DNA of 64,000 nucleotides from Hespellia sp. (GTDB lineage Bacteria; Bacillota; Clostridia; Lachnospirales; Lachnospiraceae). Shown one piece after another: positions 24,713 to 34,290 of this stretch. The notes under the pieces were generated by a model. The model did no database searches. It saw only the letters and a program-made list of their open reading frames with translations, and was not told the origin of the DNA. Position 1 is the first letter of the stretch. Every line of letters starts with the position of its first letter. Location: positions 1 to 64,000 of the forward strand of contig JAQVCP010000001.1 in the NCBI GenBank assembly GCA_028689735.1, read 5' to 3'. The position numbers were made by a program, and so were the translations under genes.

Positions 24713-25861
24713 TTACAGTCCTGTAAAGTTATCCGGAGTCATTTCATTAAAGTTAGCTGCCGGTACGATTTCACCTGCTTTTACCTTAGCAAATGCTTCA
24801 TCAATCTTTGTGATTGTATCTGCAGATAACTGGCATCTGCCTTCTTCACTTACATAACCTGTGGAGTCTGTGTCTGCACCAAGAAGTTCATTTCTGCCCT
24901 TGAATGTGCCGTCTTTTACCTTGTTCAGCTGAAGTTCAACGTTCTTGTCCATAATCTTAAGTCCTGATGTCAGGATGATGTTGCTGCTTCCATTTGCACC
25001 GTCATCATACTGGTCAACATCACAACCGATACAGTAAACATCTTTTGCTTCTTTTGCTGCTGTAAATACACCGTTTCCAGATGCGCCTGCTGCCACGAAC
25101 ATGATATCAACACCTTCATCGATGAGTGCCTGTCCTACAACCTTACCTGTTGCTTCATCAGAGAATGTTCCAACATAGTTTCCACCAACAACTTTATTTG
25201 TTACATCTGTTCCTGCGTAAGAAGGTAATTCAACAACCTGAGCTGTTGTTCCAAGATTCTTGTTTGCATAATTCACACCTGACATAAATCCATACTGGTA
25301 GTTTACGTTAGATGGATAAGCAATACCATTTACTACAGCAACTTTTCCTGTCTTTGTCTCGCATGCAGCTGCGATACCTGCGCAGAAACCACTCTCCTGC
25401 TCTTTAAATGTCATAGCATAAATGTTGTCTACTTCTGTGTCTGCGCCATCTGCATCTGTCGGGTTGGCGTCATCTAAGATGAAGTCTACATCCGGATTTT
25501 CCTGAGCAATTGTTGTAATTCCTGCGAACTGGAATCCACAGCATACGATGACATCATAGTCAGCTACGATATCAGCAACTGCCTGAACAGCTGCTGCAGT
25601 GTCACCAGTCTCTTCTTTTACCGGTGTTACGGTTGCATCTGGGTTTTCTTTGATAAATGCAAGAATACCATTGTAGTTGTTCTCATTGAAAGAACCATCA
25701 TCTACTCCGGACGGGCTGCTGACGATTGCGATCTTGAGACCACTTTTGTCCCCTGTACTTGCTGTGCTTCCTTCTTTGCTGGATGATGAACCACCACCAC
25801 AGCCTGTCAGCATGGTTGCGATCATAGCAACACATACCAGCGCGCTTACTAATTTTTTCAT
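24713..25861 (-). CDS. BMP-family nucleoside-binding lipoprotein
   Basis: 382 aa. A signal peptide with lipobox MLTGC (Cys21) and Ser-rich linker is followed by the Bmp/PnrA/NupN periplasmic-binding fold: LKIAIVSSPSGVDDGSFNENNYNGI, the EQESGFCAGIAAA hinge and VDIMFVAAGASGNGVFTAAKE. Solutes for the family are nucleosides. It is membrane-anchored outside the cell and feeds the two permeases and the double ATPase downstream. It is separated from mtnA by 147 nt containing a family-2 repeat and has AAGGAGG. Confidence 0.92.
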   Translation of the reverse strand: MKKLVSALVCVAMIATMLTGCGGGSSSSKEGSTASTGDKSGLKIAIVSSPSGVDDGSFNENNYNGILAFIKENPDATVTPVKEETGDTAAAVQAVADIVADYDVIVCCGFQFAGITTIAQENPDVDFILDDANPTDADGADTEVDNIYAMTFKEQESGFCAGIAAACETKTGKVAVVNGIAYPSNVNYQYGFMSGVNYANKNLGTTAQVVELPSYAGTDVTNKVVGGNYVGTFSDEATGKVVGQALIDEGVDIMFVAAGASGNGVFTAAKEAKDVYCIGCDVDQYDDGANGSSNIILTSGLKIMDKNVELQLNKVKDGTFKGRNELLGADTDSTGYVSEEGRCQLSADTITKIDEAFAKVKAGEIVPAANFNEMTPDNFTGL

Positions 25862-25880
25862 AAATAAATCCTCCTTTTTT

Positions 25881-25927
25881 TGAACATCAGCCTATCATAA
25901 ATTTGTTTTCAATCTATAGGCTGACAC
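25881..25927 (-). repeat. Dispersed intergenic repeat, family 2 (copy A)
   Basis: 47-nt element ending about 20 nt before the BMP lipoprotein ATG. TCAGCCTAT pairs with ATAGGCTGA to form a stem. It aligns along its length with 33738-33785 and 61532-61579, all upstream of a start codon in the same orientation. Confidence 0.65.
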
Positions 25928-26008
25928 TCCATATCAAGTTTTCATGGAAAACCTGATACAAACTATTAATGGGTTTCTATATCAATCATTCTTAAGAATG
26001 TTCGATAA

Positions 26009-27070
26009 CTAAAATAATTTTGCAAGACTCTCTGTATATGGCGGTCTCAATATTCCTTTTTCTGTGATGATTCCATGAATCAGCTCATGATCTGTCACAT
26101 CAAATGCAGGATTATAGCATTTCACTTCCTTTAATGCCATCGGCTTTTCATAGAATTTGGAACGAATCTCATCCTCATCTCTCAGCTCAATCACAATGTC
26201 CTCACCCGTCTTGCAGTTCATATCGATTGTAGAAGTCGGCCCAAGCACATAAAATGGAATTCCGTAATGTTTTGCCAGAATTGCCACACCGCTTGTTCCG
26301 ATTTTGTTTGCTGCATCTCCGTTGGCTGCAATGCGGTCACATCCTACAAAACACGCCTGAACCCATCCATTTTTCATAACAAGGCTTGCCATGTTATCGC
26401 AGATGAGTGTCACATCGATTCCCGCCTTCTGCAGTTCATAGGACGTCAGTCTCGCCCCCTGAAGAAGAGGTCTTGTCTCATCGGAAAAAACTTTGAACTT
26501 CATACCGCGTTCATTTCCCAGAAGCATCGGACCAATAGCGGTTCCATAACGGGACGTTGCCAGTGGTCCTGCATTACAGTGGGTAAGAATGCCATCACCC
26601 TCTTTTAAAAGAGATAATCCATATTCGGAAATCTTCCGGCACATCTCAATATCTTCTCTCTGAATGGATACAGCCTCTTCTCCCAGAAGCTCGATGATCT
26701 GAGATATCTCTTTGTCCCGATTGGCCGTCACTACAGACTCCATTCTCTTCAACGCCCAGCTCAAATTCACCGCTGTCGGTCTGGAAGAATCCAGGTACTC
26801 TTTGTCTTTTTTGAACCGCGCGTAAAACAATGCAAAGTCTGATTCCGTAATCTGCTGTGCCAGACAGTAGATACTGTACCCTGCACAGATTCCAATTGCC
26901 GGGGCTCCGCGTACCTGAAGCTCCTTGATGGCTCTGTACATCTCTTCCGCCGTGGAAAGAGTTAAGTACTCTGTCACGTTAGGCAGTTTGGTCTGGTCAA
27001 TGATGACCACACTTTTTCCATCCTCACTAAGATGAACATTCTCTGCCAAAATTTCTCTCGTATTAATCAT
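26009..27070 (-). CDS. mtnA: S-methyl-5-thioribose-1-phosphate isomerase
   Basis: 353 aa, converting (methylthio)ribose-1-phosphate, and by promiscuity 5-deoxyribose-1-phosphate, to the ribulose-1-phosphate form. Motifs: RGAPAIG (near 50), the catalytic Cys region [18 protein letters not shown] (about 158-175) and the catalytic Asp in [18 protein letters not shown]. The start at the ATG 27068-27070 follows AAGGAGAAG. It is embedded between an alcohol dehydrogenase and a nucleoside importer, with no methionine-salvage dehydratase or enolase nearby; this favours the aldolase-type DHAP shunt. Confidence 0.93.
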   Translation of the reverse strand: MINTREILAENVHLSEDGKSVVIIDQTKLPNVTEYLTLSTAEEMYRAIKELQVRGAPAIGICAGYSIYCLAQQITESDFALFYARFKKDKEYLDSSRPTAVNLSWALKRMESVVTANRDKEISQIIELLGEEAVSIQREDIEMCRKISEYGLSLLKEGDGILTHCNAGPLATSRYGTAIGPMLLGNERGMKFKVFSDETRPLLQGARLTSYELQKAGIDVTLICDNMASLVMKNGWVQACFVGCDRIAANGDAANKIGTSGVAILAKHYGIPFYVLGPTSTIDMNCKTGEDIVIELRDEDEIRSKFYEKPMALKEVKCYNPAFDVTDHELIHGIITEKGILRPPYTESLAKLF

Positions 27071-27153
27071 ATCATCTTCTCCTTCATTTTGAACCTCCGC
27101 ATATCGCCGGAACAGATATTTAGGTTCCATTTGCTTTCCTCCGCTGGCCTCGT

Positions 27154-28083
27154 CTATCGAAAATCAAATCCAACCTTAAACGCCTTCGATGCAAATGCAT
27201 TCTCATATTCTGCCAGCTTCCACAGCTCAATCTCAGGCAGCTCCACCAGCCCTTTATTTAAAAGCTCCAAAGCAGGCCGGAAGGGACCGCAGCGACTTCC
27301 CACAATCGTTATCTCATTGACTACGAAATAACTCAGGTCTATATTGGCAGAACCCGCATAAGTGCTTTTTAAGACAATTGTACCTTTCTTACGGACAATC
27401 TGCCTTGCCAGCTCGATTCCGCCCGGTGAACCGGTTGCGTCAATGACCACCTCATAGGAATCGGTTTCATTCCTCTCTATTTTCGCATATTTTGAGAAAT
27501 ACTTCAATTTTTCCGGATGCTTTCCAATCACGGTCAAGTCTACGCCCAACAGGGAAATCACTTCCGTAATCAGCAGTGCCAGTCTCCCGTCTCCAATAAC
27601 CGCAACGTTATCCTCCGGCCTGATATGAAGCTGATTCGGTATCTCCAGCGCTGCCGCCAAAGGTTCGGTGTAAATCGCCTTTTCTGTAGGCAGTGAATCC
27701 GGCACAACGTGAATCAGGTGATTGGCAAGGACAAAATATTCCTCAAAGGTTCCATCCAGTCCTTCCATTCCAATCACTTTACGGTCCGGGCAATGCTTCT
27801 CTCTTCCGCTTCTGCAATAAATGCAGTGACCACAGCCTTCATTCAATTCCCCAACAACCCGCTTTCCAATCAGTTCTTTCCGGTCTGATTCTTCCACGAT
27901 TCCAACAAATTCATGACCAAGCACCCCTCTGAAATCCGGTCGATAACCCCGGAGCACTTCACGGTCTGTATTGCAAATGGCACTCATGAGCACACGAATA
28001 AGACTATGTCCGGCCTTTGGCTGCGGCTTTTGATAGTCTTCTTGATAACGCGGTTCTTTTCCGTCAAAATATAATGCCTGCAT
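27154..28083 (-). CDS. Zinc-dependent medium-chain alcohol dehydrogenase
   Basis: 309 aa MDR-fold enzyme. Catalytic zinc ligands: the Cys of AICNTD (about 37-42), His-Glu of GHEFVG (about 57); structural zinc [15 protein letters not shown] (about 88-102). A Rossmann motif [12 protein letters not shown] begins near 160. It is shorter than the usual 340-350 aa because the C-terminal substrate lobe is trimmed. In this operon the expected job is NAD(P)H reduction of the aldehyde released by the aldolase, acetaldehyde or (methylthio)acetaldehyde; a sugar alcohol is an alternative. Confidence 0.82.
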   Translation of the reverse strand: MQALYFDGKEPRYQEDYQKPQPKAGHSLIRVLMSAICNTDREVLRGYRPDFRGVLGHEFVGIVEESDRKELIGKRVVGELNEGCGHCIYCRSGREKHCPDRKVIGMEGLDGTFEEYFVLANHLIHVVPDSLPTEKAIYTEPLAAALEIPNQLHIRPEDNVAVIGDGRLALLITEVISLLGVDLTVIGKHPEKLKYFSKYAKIERNETDSYEVVIDATGSPGGIELARQIVRKKGTIVLKSTYAGSANIDLSYFVVNEITIVGSRCGPFRPALELLNKGLVELPEIELWKLAEYENAFASKAFKVGFDFR

Positions 28084-28116
28084 TTCAATTTCTCCTTGGA
28101 TAAATAGTATACTCTT

Positions 28117-28950
28117 TTACAGTACCTTATGGATATTCTCAATGGCAGCTGTCACAAGTGCCTTAAATTGTACGGCAACACGATCTGCCGTCTCCTGAAC
28201 CTCTTCATGGCAAAGCGGGACATCACTCATTCCACATCCAAGATTAGAAATGCAGGAAATTCCACAAATCTTCATTCCCATATGATTCGCTGCCAATGCC
28301 TCATTGGCAGTACTCATTCCCACTGCATCCGCGCCCAGAACCCGGCACATCTTCACTTCATGGGGTGACTCAAAACTTGGTCCTGTAAGCTGAATATAAG
28401 TTCCTTCCTGTAGCTTGATGCCAAGATCTGACGCCGTGCTTCGGAGCACATCTCTTAGATCCTTATCATAGATTTCACTCATATCGGGAAATCTTGTTCC
28501 GAGTTCCTCTATATTCTCGCCAATCAGCGGATTCGGAACAAAGCTTGCAATCTGATCGGTAATCATCATAAAATCACCGGCAGCAAAATCGAAATTCACA
28601 CCTCCGGCAGCATTGGTGAGGAATAATACTTTTGCCCCCATCAACTTCATCAGCCTTGTTGGAAGTACCACGTCTGTCATCGGATATCCTTCATAATAAT
28701 GAACTCTTCCCTGCATGCATACAACAGGAACTTCATTGACATAGCCAAAGATAAATCTTCCCTTATGTCCTTTTACTGTAGAAACTGGGAATCCCTCAAT
28801 ATCATGGTAATCCAATGTTGCCTCTATCTGGATATCATCGCCATAGTCCCCAAGTCCGGACCCTAGAATCAGAGCAATCTCCGGTTTAAAGTCAATACGT
28901 GCCTTCACGCTTTCATAACATTTCATCAGTTTCTCATATGCTGGGTTCAT
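28117..28950 (-). CDS. Purine-nucleoside phosphorylase, trimeric 6-oxopurine type
   Basis: 277 aa of the PNP/MTAP family. Phosphate loop ILGSGLGDYG, VKGHKGRF, GRVHYYEGY and TNAAGGVN are intact. Base-recognition residues match 6-oxopurine PNPs: Glu in GPSFESPHE and Asn in ISNLGCGM. True MTA phosphorylases replace these with Ser/Asp-type residues. It would therefore act on inosine-like nucleosides, which fits a deaminase encoded in the same operon. Ribosome binding site GGAGGAAATAA. Confidence 0.88.
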   Translation of the reverse strand: MNPAYEKLMKCYESVKARIDFKPEIALILGSGLGDYGDDIQIEATLDYHDIEGFPVSTVKGHKGRFIFGYVNEVPVVCMQGRVHYYEGYPMTDVVLPTRLMKLMGAKVLFLTNAAGGVNFDFAAGDFMMITDQIASFVPNPLIGENIEELGTRFPDMSEIYDKDLRDVLRSTASDLGIKLQEGTYIQLTGPSFESPHEVKMCRVLGADAVGMSTANEALAANHMGMKICGISCISNLGCGMSDVPLCHEEVQETADRVAVQFKALVTAAIENIHKVL

Positions 28951-29031
28951 TTATTTCCTCCGCTTTCCGGCATAAGTCCGCTTAGTAAGCAGATTTCCAA
29001 TGCCATTTCATTTTGTAATCTATTTTGTAAT

Positions 29032-29634
29032 CTATTCTGTAATAGTTGTCGGTTCTCCCACTTCAAGTGCCATGTGATAAATCTTGGCTATATCCTCCAC
29101 ATATACACTGTTGGTATACGCCTGTGCCACATTCTCACCCACTGCAAGGACTCCGTGATTTGCCATCAAACATGCCGTCTGTTCTTTTAAAAACGGGACT
29201 GCATTCGTTCCCACTTCTTTGCTGCCCTGCTTCGCATAGGGGCTCACCTTGAGACTGCCCTTAAAGAGGATCAGCATCTCCACGAGAATCACCGGTATCT
29301 CCTTTCGCAGCACCGCAAAACTTGATGCATACGGAGAATGGGTGTGCACGATTGCGCCCACATAACTCACATTCTTATAAACCTCTGCATGCATCCGCCA
29401 CTCCGAAGAGGGCTTGTGAATCCCCTCGATGATATTCCCCTCCAGGTCCGTAATGACAATATCCTTTTCTTCCATAATAGAATAGTCATACCCACTTGGA
29501 GTGATTACCATCCAGTTCTTTTCCTTGTATAAGGCACTGACATTGCCGCTCGTCCCCGCAATCAGCTGCTCCTTATACGCTCTTTTTGCCGTGTTCAGCA
29601 CCTCACTGACCAGCTCACGTAATCCGTTCTCCAC
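29032..29634 (-). CDS. Class II aldolase, 5-(methylthio)/5-deoxy-ribulose-1-phosphate aldolase candidate
   Basis: 200 aa Zn-dependent class II aldolase of the FucA/AraD type. Metal ligands: HTHSPYASSFAV (about 98-109) and ANHGVLAVG (about 158-166); Glu in SSEWRMHAEVY is the likely catalytic acid. Cleaves ketose-1-phosphates to DHAP and an aldehyde. Its first place in an operon with mtnA, a nucleoside phosphorylase and an importer points to the DHAP-shunt substrate rather than fuculose, as no fucose genes are present. The start appears to be a GTG, 10 nt after AAGGAGGG. Confidence 0.85.
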   Translation of the reverse strand: MENGLRELVSEVLNTAKRAYKEQLIAGTSGNVSALYKEKNWMVITPSGYDYSIMEEKDIVITDLEGNIIEGIHKPSSEWRMHAEVYKNVSYVGAIVHTHSPYASSFAVLRKEIPVILVEMLILFKGSLKVSPYAKQGSKEVGTNAVPFLKEQTACLMANHGVLAVGENVAQAYTNSVYVEDIAKIYHMALEVGEPTTITE

Positions 29635-29756
29635 TTACTTCGTACCCTCCTTTTCTTTTCCCGAGTAAAAATGATGGTTTTCATCTATTTTATACTCACT
29701 TTATGTCTAATTTTTTGCTATCAAAAAAGGAGACAAAAGTCTCTTCATATTATTTC

Positions 29757-29785
29757 AATTTACCTCATATTTAACCACATGTCAA
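29757..29785 (-). promoter_or_regulatory. Promoter of the nucleoside-salvage/DHAP-shunt operon
   Basis: Minus-strand TTGACA (29780-29785), 17-nt spacer, TAAATT (29757-29762). A small GAGAC/GTCTC stem with a following TTTTTT (about 29725-29741) sits between this promoter and the aldolase start and could act as a weak attenuator. No known riboswitch was recognised in the leader. Confidence 0.6.
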
Positions 29786-29877
29786 TGTGTTCACCTGTTT
29801 TGTCGACAGATTGTGCAAAAAAATGACCATCACACAAATCTGATGTATTCCAACCAGTCCATATGACAGCCTTTTTT

Positions 29878-31512
29878 TTACAAATTTACCTTCAGCCTGG
29901 TCTGAGCCAGCTCCTGTGAAATATTCAACGCGTGGTCTCCAATTCGCTCAAAATCCGTCAGCATTTCCGAATACAGAATGCAGCCTTCTTCCGAGCAGGA
30001 GCCTTTCCGCATTCTTCCCAGCATATGATTGCGGTACCGCTCTGTCATATCATCCATTTTCTGCTCCATGGCTGAAATCTGGGTCAGATCCTCCAGCCCA
30101 TCTCTTCCACAGCTCAGTAGCTCGTCCAGCACAGTTTCACTGACATCCTGCATCTCCTTCAGCTCCTGCTTTTCTTCCTTGGAAAATTTCACTGCTTTTT
30201 CTTCCAGCATGCGGGCATAACCACCGATATTCATGGCATGATCTCCGATTCGCTCAATGTTGCCTATGATTTTAAAATAGGAACTCAGCTTTTGGCTCTC
30301 TCCCACATCAAGCTCCTTTGCAAGTGCCCGGGATATGTAGTTAGACAGCTCCTTGTTCAGATAATCAATTTCCGTCTCACGCTCTTCAATAGGCTTGATC
30401 AGCGATGCATCACGTTTTCGGAACGCCTCAAAGCTGTCACCTACATTTTTCCGGGCCAGCTCCAGCATCCGGCCGCTCTCATTTTTCACCTGTTCCAGAG
30501 AAATTGCAAGAGCCCCCATCTGCCCCGCCGCACTGGTATTAAGATATAAAAGTCCGGGGCTGTCTGTGTGCTCTTCCTTGTCCGGCAGAAGGTGCTCTGC
30601 CAGATTTGCAAGGTAAGAACCAAAAGGAAGAAGAAGTGCCGTTGTTGCCAGATTGAACAGGGTGTGCATATTGGCAATCTGTGCTGCCGGATTACCCGGT
30701 GTGAGTTCCTCCACAAAGCCTGCAAGCGGAAAGAGAAGTGTCACAATCGTGAACACCACCGTACCGATGATGTTAAAGCTCAGATGAATAATGGTTGTTC
30801 GCTTGGCATTCCGGTTCGTTCCGATGGACGCCAGAAGCGCTGTGATGCAAGTTCCGATATTCTGTCCAAACAGTACATAGACCGCGCTGGAAAATGGAAT
30901 GATACCACTTCCCGCCAGCGCCTGCAGTATTCCGACAGACGCCGAAGAGGACTGGATAATCGCCGTAAATACTGCTCCGGCAAGAATCCCAAGAATCGGA
31001 TTGTGAAACCTGGTCATCAGGCTGATAAAGCTCTCCGACTCCCGAAGCGGCATCATCGCCGCACTCATCATATCCATACCGATGAACAGGACTCCCAACC
31101 CCGCCAGAATGCTTCCAATATGGTGCATCTTTGGCTTTTTCAGAAAGACCACCATGACCACGCCTGCAAATGCAATCAGTGGTGCAATCATTCCGGCATC
31201 CAGCGCAATAAGCTGTCCAGTGATTGTCGTTCCAATATTGGCTCCCATGATAATCCAGACTGCCTGACGCAGTGTCATCATCCCGGAGTTCACGAATCCG
31301 ACTACCATAACCGTGGTCGCTGAGGAAGACTGGATGACCGCGGTGATTCCTGCACCGACCGCCACACCAAGGAACCGGTTCGCTGTCAGCTTCTCCAAAA
31401 TCTGTTTCATTCTGTTTCCAGCTGCCGCTTCCATCCCGGCACTCATCATCTGCATACCATATAAGAATAATGCAAGCCCTCCTAAGAGTGCAAAAAAATC
31501 TGTTATTTTCAT
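29878..31512 (-). CDS. Na+/phosphate cotransporter with C-terminal PhoU-like domain (first copy)
   Basis: 544 aa. Two inverted NptA/SLC34 repeats with the signature QSSSATTVMVVGFVNSGMM (near 62) and its partner IIQSSSASVGILQALAGSG (near 188), about nine membrane spans to residue 320, then two PhoU-like helical bundles. The family imports phosphate with sodium; the PhoU tail senses or gates. The ATG overlaps the stop of secDF by four bases, so the two are co-translated. A paralogue lies at 61.8-63.5 kb. Confidence 0.92.
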   Translation of the reverse strand: MKITDFFALLGGLALFLYGMQMMSAGMEAAAGNRMKQILEKLTANRFLGVAVGAGITAVIQSSSATTVMVVGFVNSGMMTLRQAVWIIMGANIGTTITGQLIALDAGMIAPLIAFAGVVMVVFLKKPKMHHIGSILAGLGVLFIGMDMMSAAMMPLRESESFISLMTRFHNPILGILAGAVFTAIIQSSSASVGILQALAGSGIIPFSSAVYVLFGQNIGTCITALLASIGTNRNAKRTTIIHLSFNIIGTVVFTIVTLLFPLAGFVEELTPGNPAAQIANMHTLFNLATTALLLPFGSYLANLAEHLLPDKEEHTDSPGLLYLNTSAAGQMGALAISLEQVKNESGRMLELARKNVGDSFEAFRKRDASLIKPIEERETEIDYLNKELSNYISRALAKELDVGESQKLSSYFKIIGNIERIGDHAMNIGGYARMLEEKAVKFSKEEKQELKEMQDVSETVLDELLSCGRDGLEDLTQISAMEQKMDDMTERYRNHMLGRMRKGSCSEEGCILYSEMLTDFERIGDHALNISQELAQTRLKVNL

Positions 31513-33719
31513 ACCTTCTCTCCAATTCTATGATTCCATTTCTTTTCTTCCTGTGTCTCTTTTGCTGCTCGACGCTCCCACGCCGCCCACAAAATACTTG
31601 CGATACAGACTGACGAATAACATCCGCTGATCAGACCAAAGAACATCGGAAGGGCAAACTCCCGGATAGAGTCTATCTGAAAAAATACAGAGGCCACCAG
31701 AATAGTCAGCACACAGATTCCTGTTGTAAACGAAGTATTCACAGACCTTGCAAGAACCTGGGAAATGCTTCGGTTGGTCAGCGTAACAATATCCATTTTC
31801 TTTCCGCTTTTCCGGTTCTCCCTGATTCTGTCATAGACTACAATCGTGTCATTGATCGAGTATCCAATGATGGTCAGAACAACTGCCACAAAAGCATCGT
31901 TAAGTGGAATCTGAAACAGCACAAATGCGAAAAATACCACCATCACGTCATGAAGCAGTGCAATAAGTGCTGTGATTCCAGCCGTAAGACCGGACAATAC
32001 GGAAAAACGTATCCATACATAAATTACGATAAATAAAAAGGAAAGTACAATGGCAATTCCTGCATTTTTCAGTGCTTTTGCACCGATGTATGGCTCTACT
32101 GCATAGGTTTGGGTCAATGAAATCTGTCCATCTCCCATACTTTCCTGCAGCGCAGCGGTGATACTTTTCTGCTCCTGCGGTGTGATTCCGCCATTTCCTG
32201 CCAGCGTAATTTCAAGACTTTCCGAATCATCTACATTACTTTTTGTCTGCTGCACTGTGACCGCTCTTTCGGCAATCTGCTCCACAGCTTTCTCCACTTT
32301 CTGGGAATCCACGGATGAGTTCACAGTATAATTCATGACCACACCTCCGGTAAACTGCGTATCAAGGTGAACTCCGTTTTTCACACATCCAATCAGTCCA
32401 AGTGCAATCGCCGCACCGGAGATTACCAGACAAATCCATTTTTTCTGATAAAATTTTCTTTCCTTCAGCTCCTTTTTCTGGCGGAACCATTTTTTTTGAT
32501 TCCAGACGGGAAAACTAAGCAGTGACAGCTGCATCGCCTTTGACACGGTAACACCTACCGCCACGTTTACAATCATTCCAACCAGCAGTGTATATCCGAA
32601 GCTCAGCATCGAGCCCGAACCGAAAATCATCAGAATCACCGCTACGATTGCCGTGGTGATATTTCCATCCAGTACCGAAGTAAATCCGATTTTATATCCG
32701 TTTTTGATTGCAAGACGTACGGAGTGTCCCTCTTTAAGTTCCTCCGAAATCCGCTCGGAAATAATAATATTCGCATCCACTGCCATACCAAGTGATAGGA
32801 TAATTCCTGCGATTCCGGGCAGGGTCAGTGTATACTGCGGCACAGAGATGGCCAGAAGCTGCAGGGTCATCTGCAGAATCAAGGTCAGCACTGCCACAAC
32901 GCCCGGCAGCTTATAGTAAATCATCATAAAAATGCACACCAGTATAAATGCAATCACTCCGGCCAGAATCATGATATGAAGCGCATTTGCCCCGAGAATA
33001 GGACTGATGGTCGAAAAGCTTGTGGTCTCCAGCGAAAACGGAAGTGCTCCCGAATTAATCTTATCCGCCAGGCTCTTCGCCTCATCATACCCTGACATGC
33101 CGTTGATGACCGCCTGACCGCCGGATATCTGGGACTGTACTTCCGGATTGGAAATCTGCTGGTCATCCATATAGATTCCGATCTTCTTCCCGACCATTTC
33201 CCCGGTTGCCTTTGCAAACAGCTTCGTTCCCTCCTTGTCAAATGTGAGACTGACAACGTACGTATCCTTGACTCCCGAAGTGTCCTTTTCTGCCGAAGCA
33301 CTCTTCACATTCTTCCCTTCCACCAGTACAGTACCATTTTCATCACGGAAGGAAAGCTGCGCCATCTCACCCAGCTCAGCAATTGCATCCTCCGGGTGGA
33401 ATCCTTTTTCATCGGATTTCCACGGAAAGCGTACAATAATATAACCACTGTCCTGATCCACCGTCACTTCCCTGTCTGTAATATTCAATGCATCCAGACG
33501 CATTTCTATTACTTCTCTTGCAGTATCCAGTTCCTTTTTTGTAGCACTGCGGTTCAAATCCTTTGGTTCAAACACTGCCTCCACACCACCGCGGATATCT
33601 ATTCCATATCTCATCTTCTGCACGCCCTTGATGTCATCCCCGACACCAAAAGCTGCAACACAAATAAAAGCTGCAATCACACATAAAATCACAGCGAGCA
33701 TTCTTTTACCAGGTTTCAT
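31509..33719 (-). CDS. secDF: Protein translocase subunit SecDF (fused)
   Basis: 736 aa fusion of SecD and SecF, an RND-type membrane protein that uses the proton/sodium gradient to help pull proteins through SecYEG. SecD half: YGIDIRGGVEAVF near 35, an extracytoplasmic P1 domain, and the membrane signature LSLGMAVDANIIISERI near 345. SecF half: DTQFTGGVV near 450 and IGYSINDTIVVYDRIREN near 620. The ATG at 33717-33719 follows AAAGAGGATAA; an upstream in-frame extension is part of a dispersed repeat. Confidence 0.93.
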   Translation of the reverse strand: MKPGKRMLAVILCVIAAFICVAAFGVGDDIKGVQKMRYGIDIRGGVEAVFEPKDLNRSATKKELDTAREVIEMRLDALNITDREVTVDQDSGYIIVRFPWKSDEKGFHPEDAIAELGEMAQLSFRDENGTVLVEGKNVKSASAEKDTSGVKDTYVVSLTFDKEGTKLFAKATGEMVGKKIGIYMDDQQISNPEVQSQISGGQAVINGMSGYDEAKSLADKINSGALPFSLETTSFSTISPILGANALHIMILAGVIAFILVCIFMMIYYKLPGVVAVLTLILQMTLQLLAISVPQYTLTLPGIAGIILSLGMAVDANIIISERISEELKEGHSVRLAIKNGYKIGFTSVLDGNITTAIVAVILMIFGSGSMLSFGYTLLVGMIVNVAVGVTVSKAMQLSLLSFPVWNQKKWFRQKKELKERKFYQKKWICLVISGAAIALGLIGCVKNGVHLDTQFTGGVVMNYTVNSSVDSQKVEKAVEQIAERAVTVQQTKSNVDDSESLEITLAGNGGITPQEQKSITAALQESMGDGQISLTQTYAVEPYIGAKALKNAGIAIVLSFLFIVIYVWIRFSVLSGLTAGITALIALLHDVMVVFFAFVLFQIPLNDAFVAVVLTIIGYSINDTIVVYDRIRENRKSGKKMDIVTLTNRSISQVLARSVNTSFTTGICVLTILVASVFFQIDSIREFALPMFFGLISGCYSSVCIASILWAAWERRAAKETQEEKKWNHRIGEKV

Positions 33720-33737
33720 AAAATTATCCTCTTTTCT

Positions 33738-33785
33738 TTGAATATCAGCCCATCTTAAATCTGCTTTCGGCAAATGGGTTGACAT
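33738..33785 (-). repeat. Dispersed intergenic repeat, family 2 (copy B)
   Basis: 48-nt element 19-66 nt before the secDF ATG. TCAGCCCAT pairs with ATGGGTTGA (one G-U). It could be read as a short peptide MSTHLPKADLRWADIQ, similar to that of copy C, but copy A has stop codons there. Confidence 0.65.
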
Positions 33786-33852
33786 AACCTTATATTCAAT
33801 TTTATGCTGTTTCAAGCAATACAGGTCTCATATGACTTTCATAGCACCTGTA

Positions 33853-34290
33853 CTATTTCACATAGTATGCTGTGACACAGCTTCTCTTTTTTCCGTCCTT
33901 ATTCTGTATAAACGCCAGAATAAGCTGCAATAACGGTGTCTGGCAACGCATGCCAAGCCCCATTATGGCAAAAATAAAGCATGGGATTAACGCTATCTTG
34001 AACAAAATAGCGAAGATAGAATAAAAATAATTTCTGGCAGATTCTTCCTTCATCTGTCCGCGAAGGGAAAATGCTGTATGCTGCGAAAAAGAAGTCATTG
34101 CTTCCTCGGTCTGAAGATCTATAGACTGTAAACCACTTTGCCGTGAATCCGAATGTTCTGCTGCCGCATGTGTATTCAGCCAGGCTGACTGCTCCCTTGC
34201 ATGTTCAAAAGAAGAGTAACAAAAAGAAAGACAGATGACTGCACAAAGTAAAAAATTCATTAAAAACAAATATTTTTTCTTACACTTCAT
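33853..34290 (-). CDS. Small hypothetical membrane protein
   Basis: 145 aa from the ATG at 34290 (GAGGG upstream by 9 nt; an ATG three codons earlier abuts the ribosome binding site). One N-terminal hydrophobic segment (LFLMNFLLCAVICLSFCY), a Ser/Gln/His-rich extracellular-looking middle and a second membrane span (FYSIFAILFKIALIPCFIFAIMGLGM, about 90-115). Not recognised. It sits directly upstream of secDF across 133 nt and is not coupled to it; no function can be assigned. Confidence 0.6.
   Translation of the reverse strand: MKCKKKYLFLMNFLLCAVICLSFCYSSFEHAREQSAWLNTHAAAEHSDSRQSGLQSIDLQTEEAMTSFSQHTAFSLRGQMKEESARNYFYSIFAILFKIALIPCFIFAIMGLGMRCQTPLLQLILAFIQNKDGKKRSCVTAYYVK

Noticed and set aside
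29635-29877. Purine or SAM riboswitch in the leader of the nucleoside operon
   Set aside because: None of the conserved aptamer boxes could be found; only a promoter and a small stem with T-run are visible.
30568-31323. 251-codon plus-strand frame opposite the Na/Pi cotransporter gene
   Set aside because: Antisense to a conserved membrane protein; extremely basic, His/Lys/Asn-rich translation typical of shadows.
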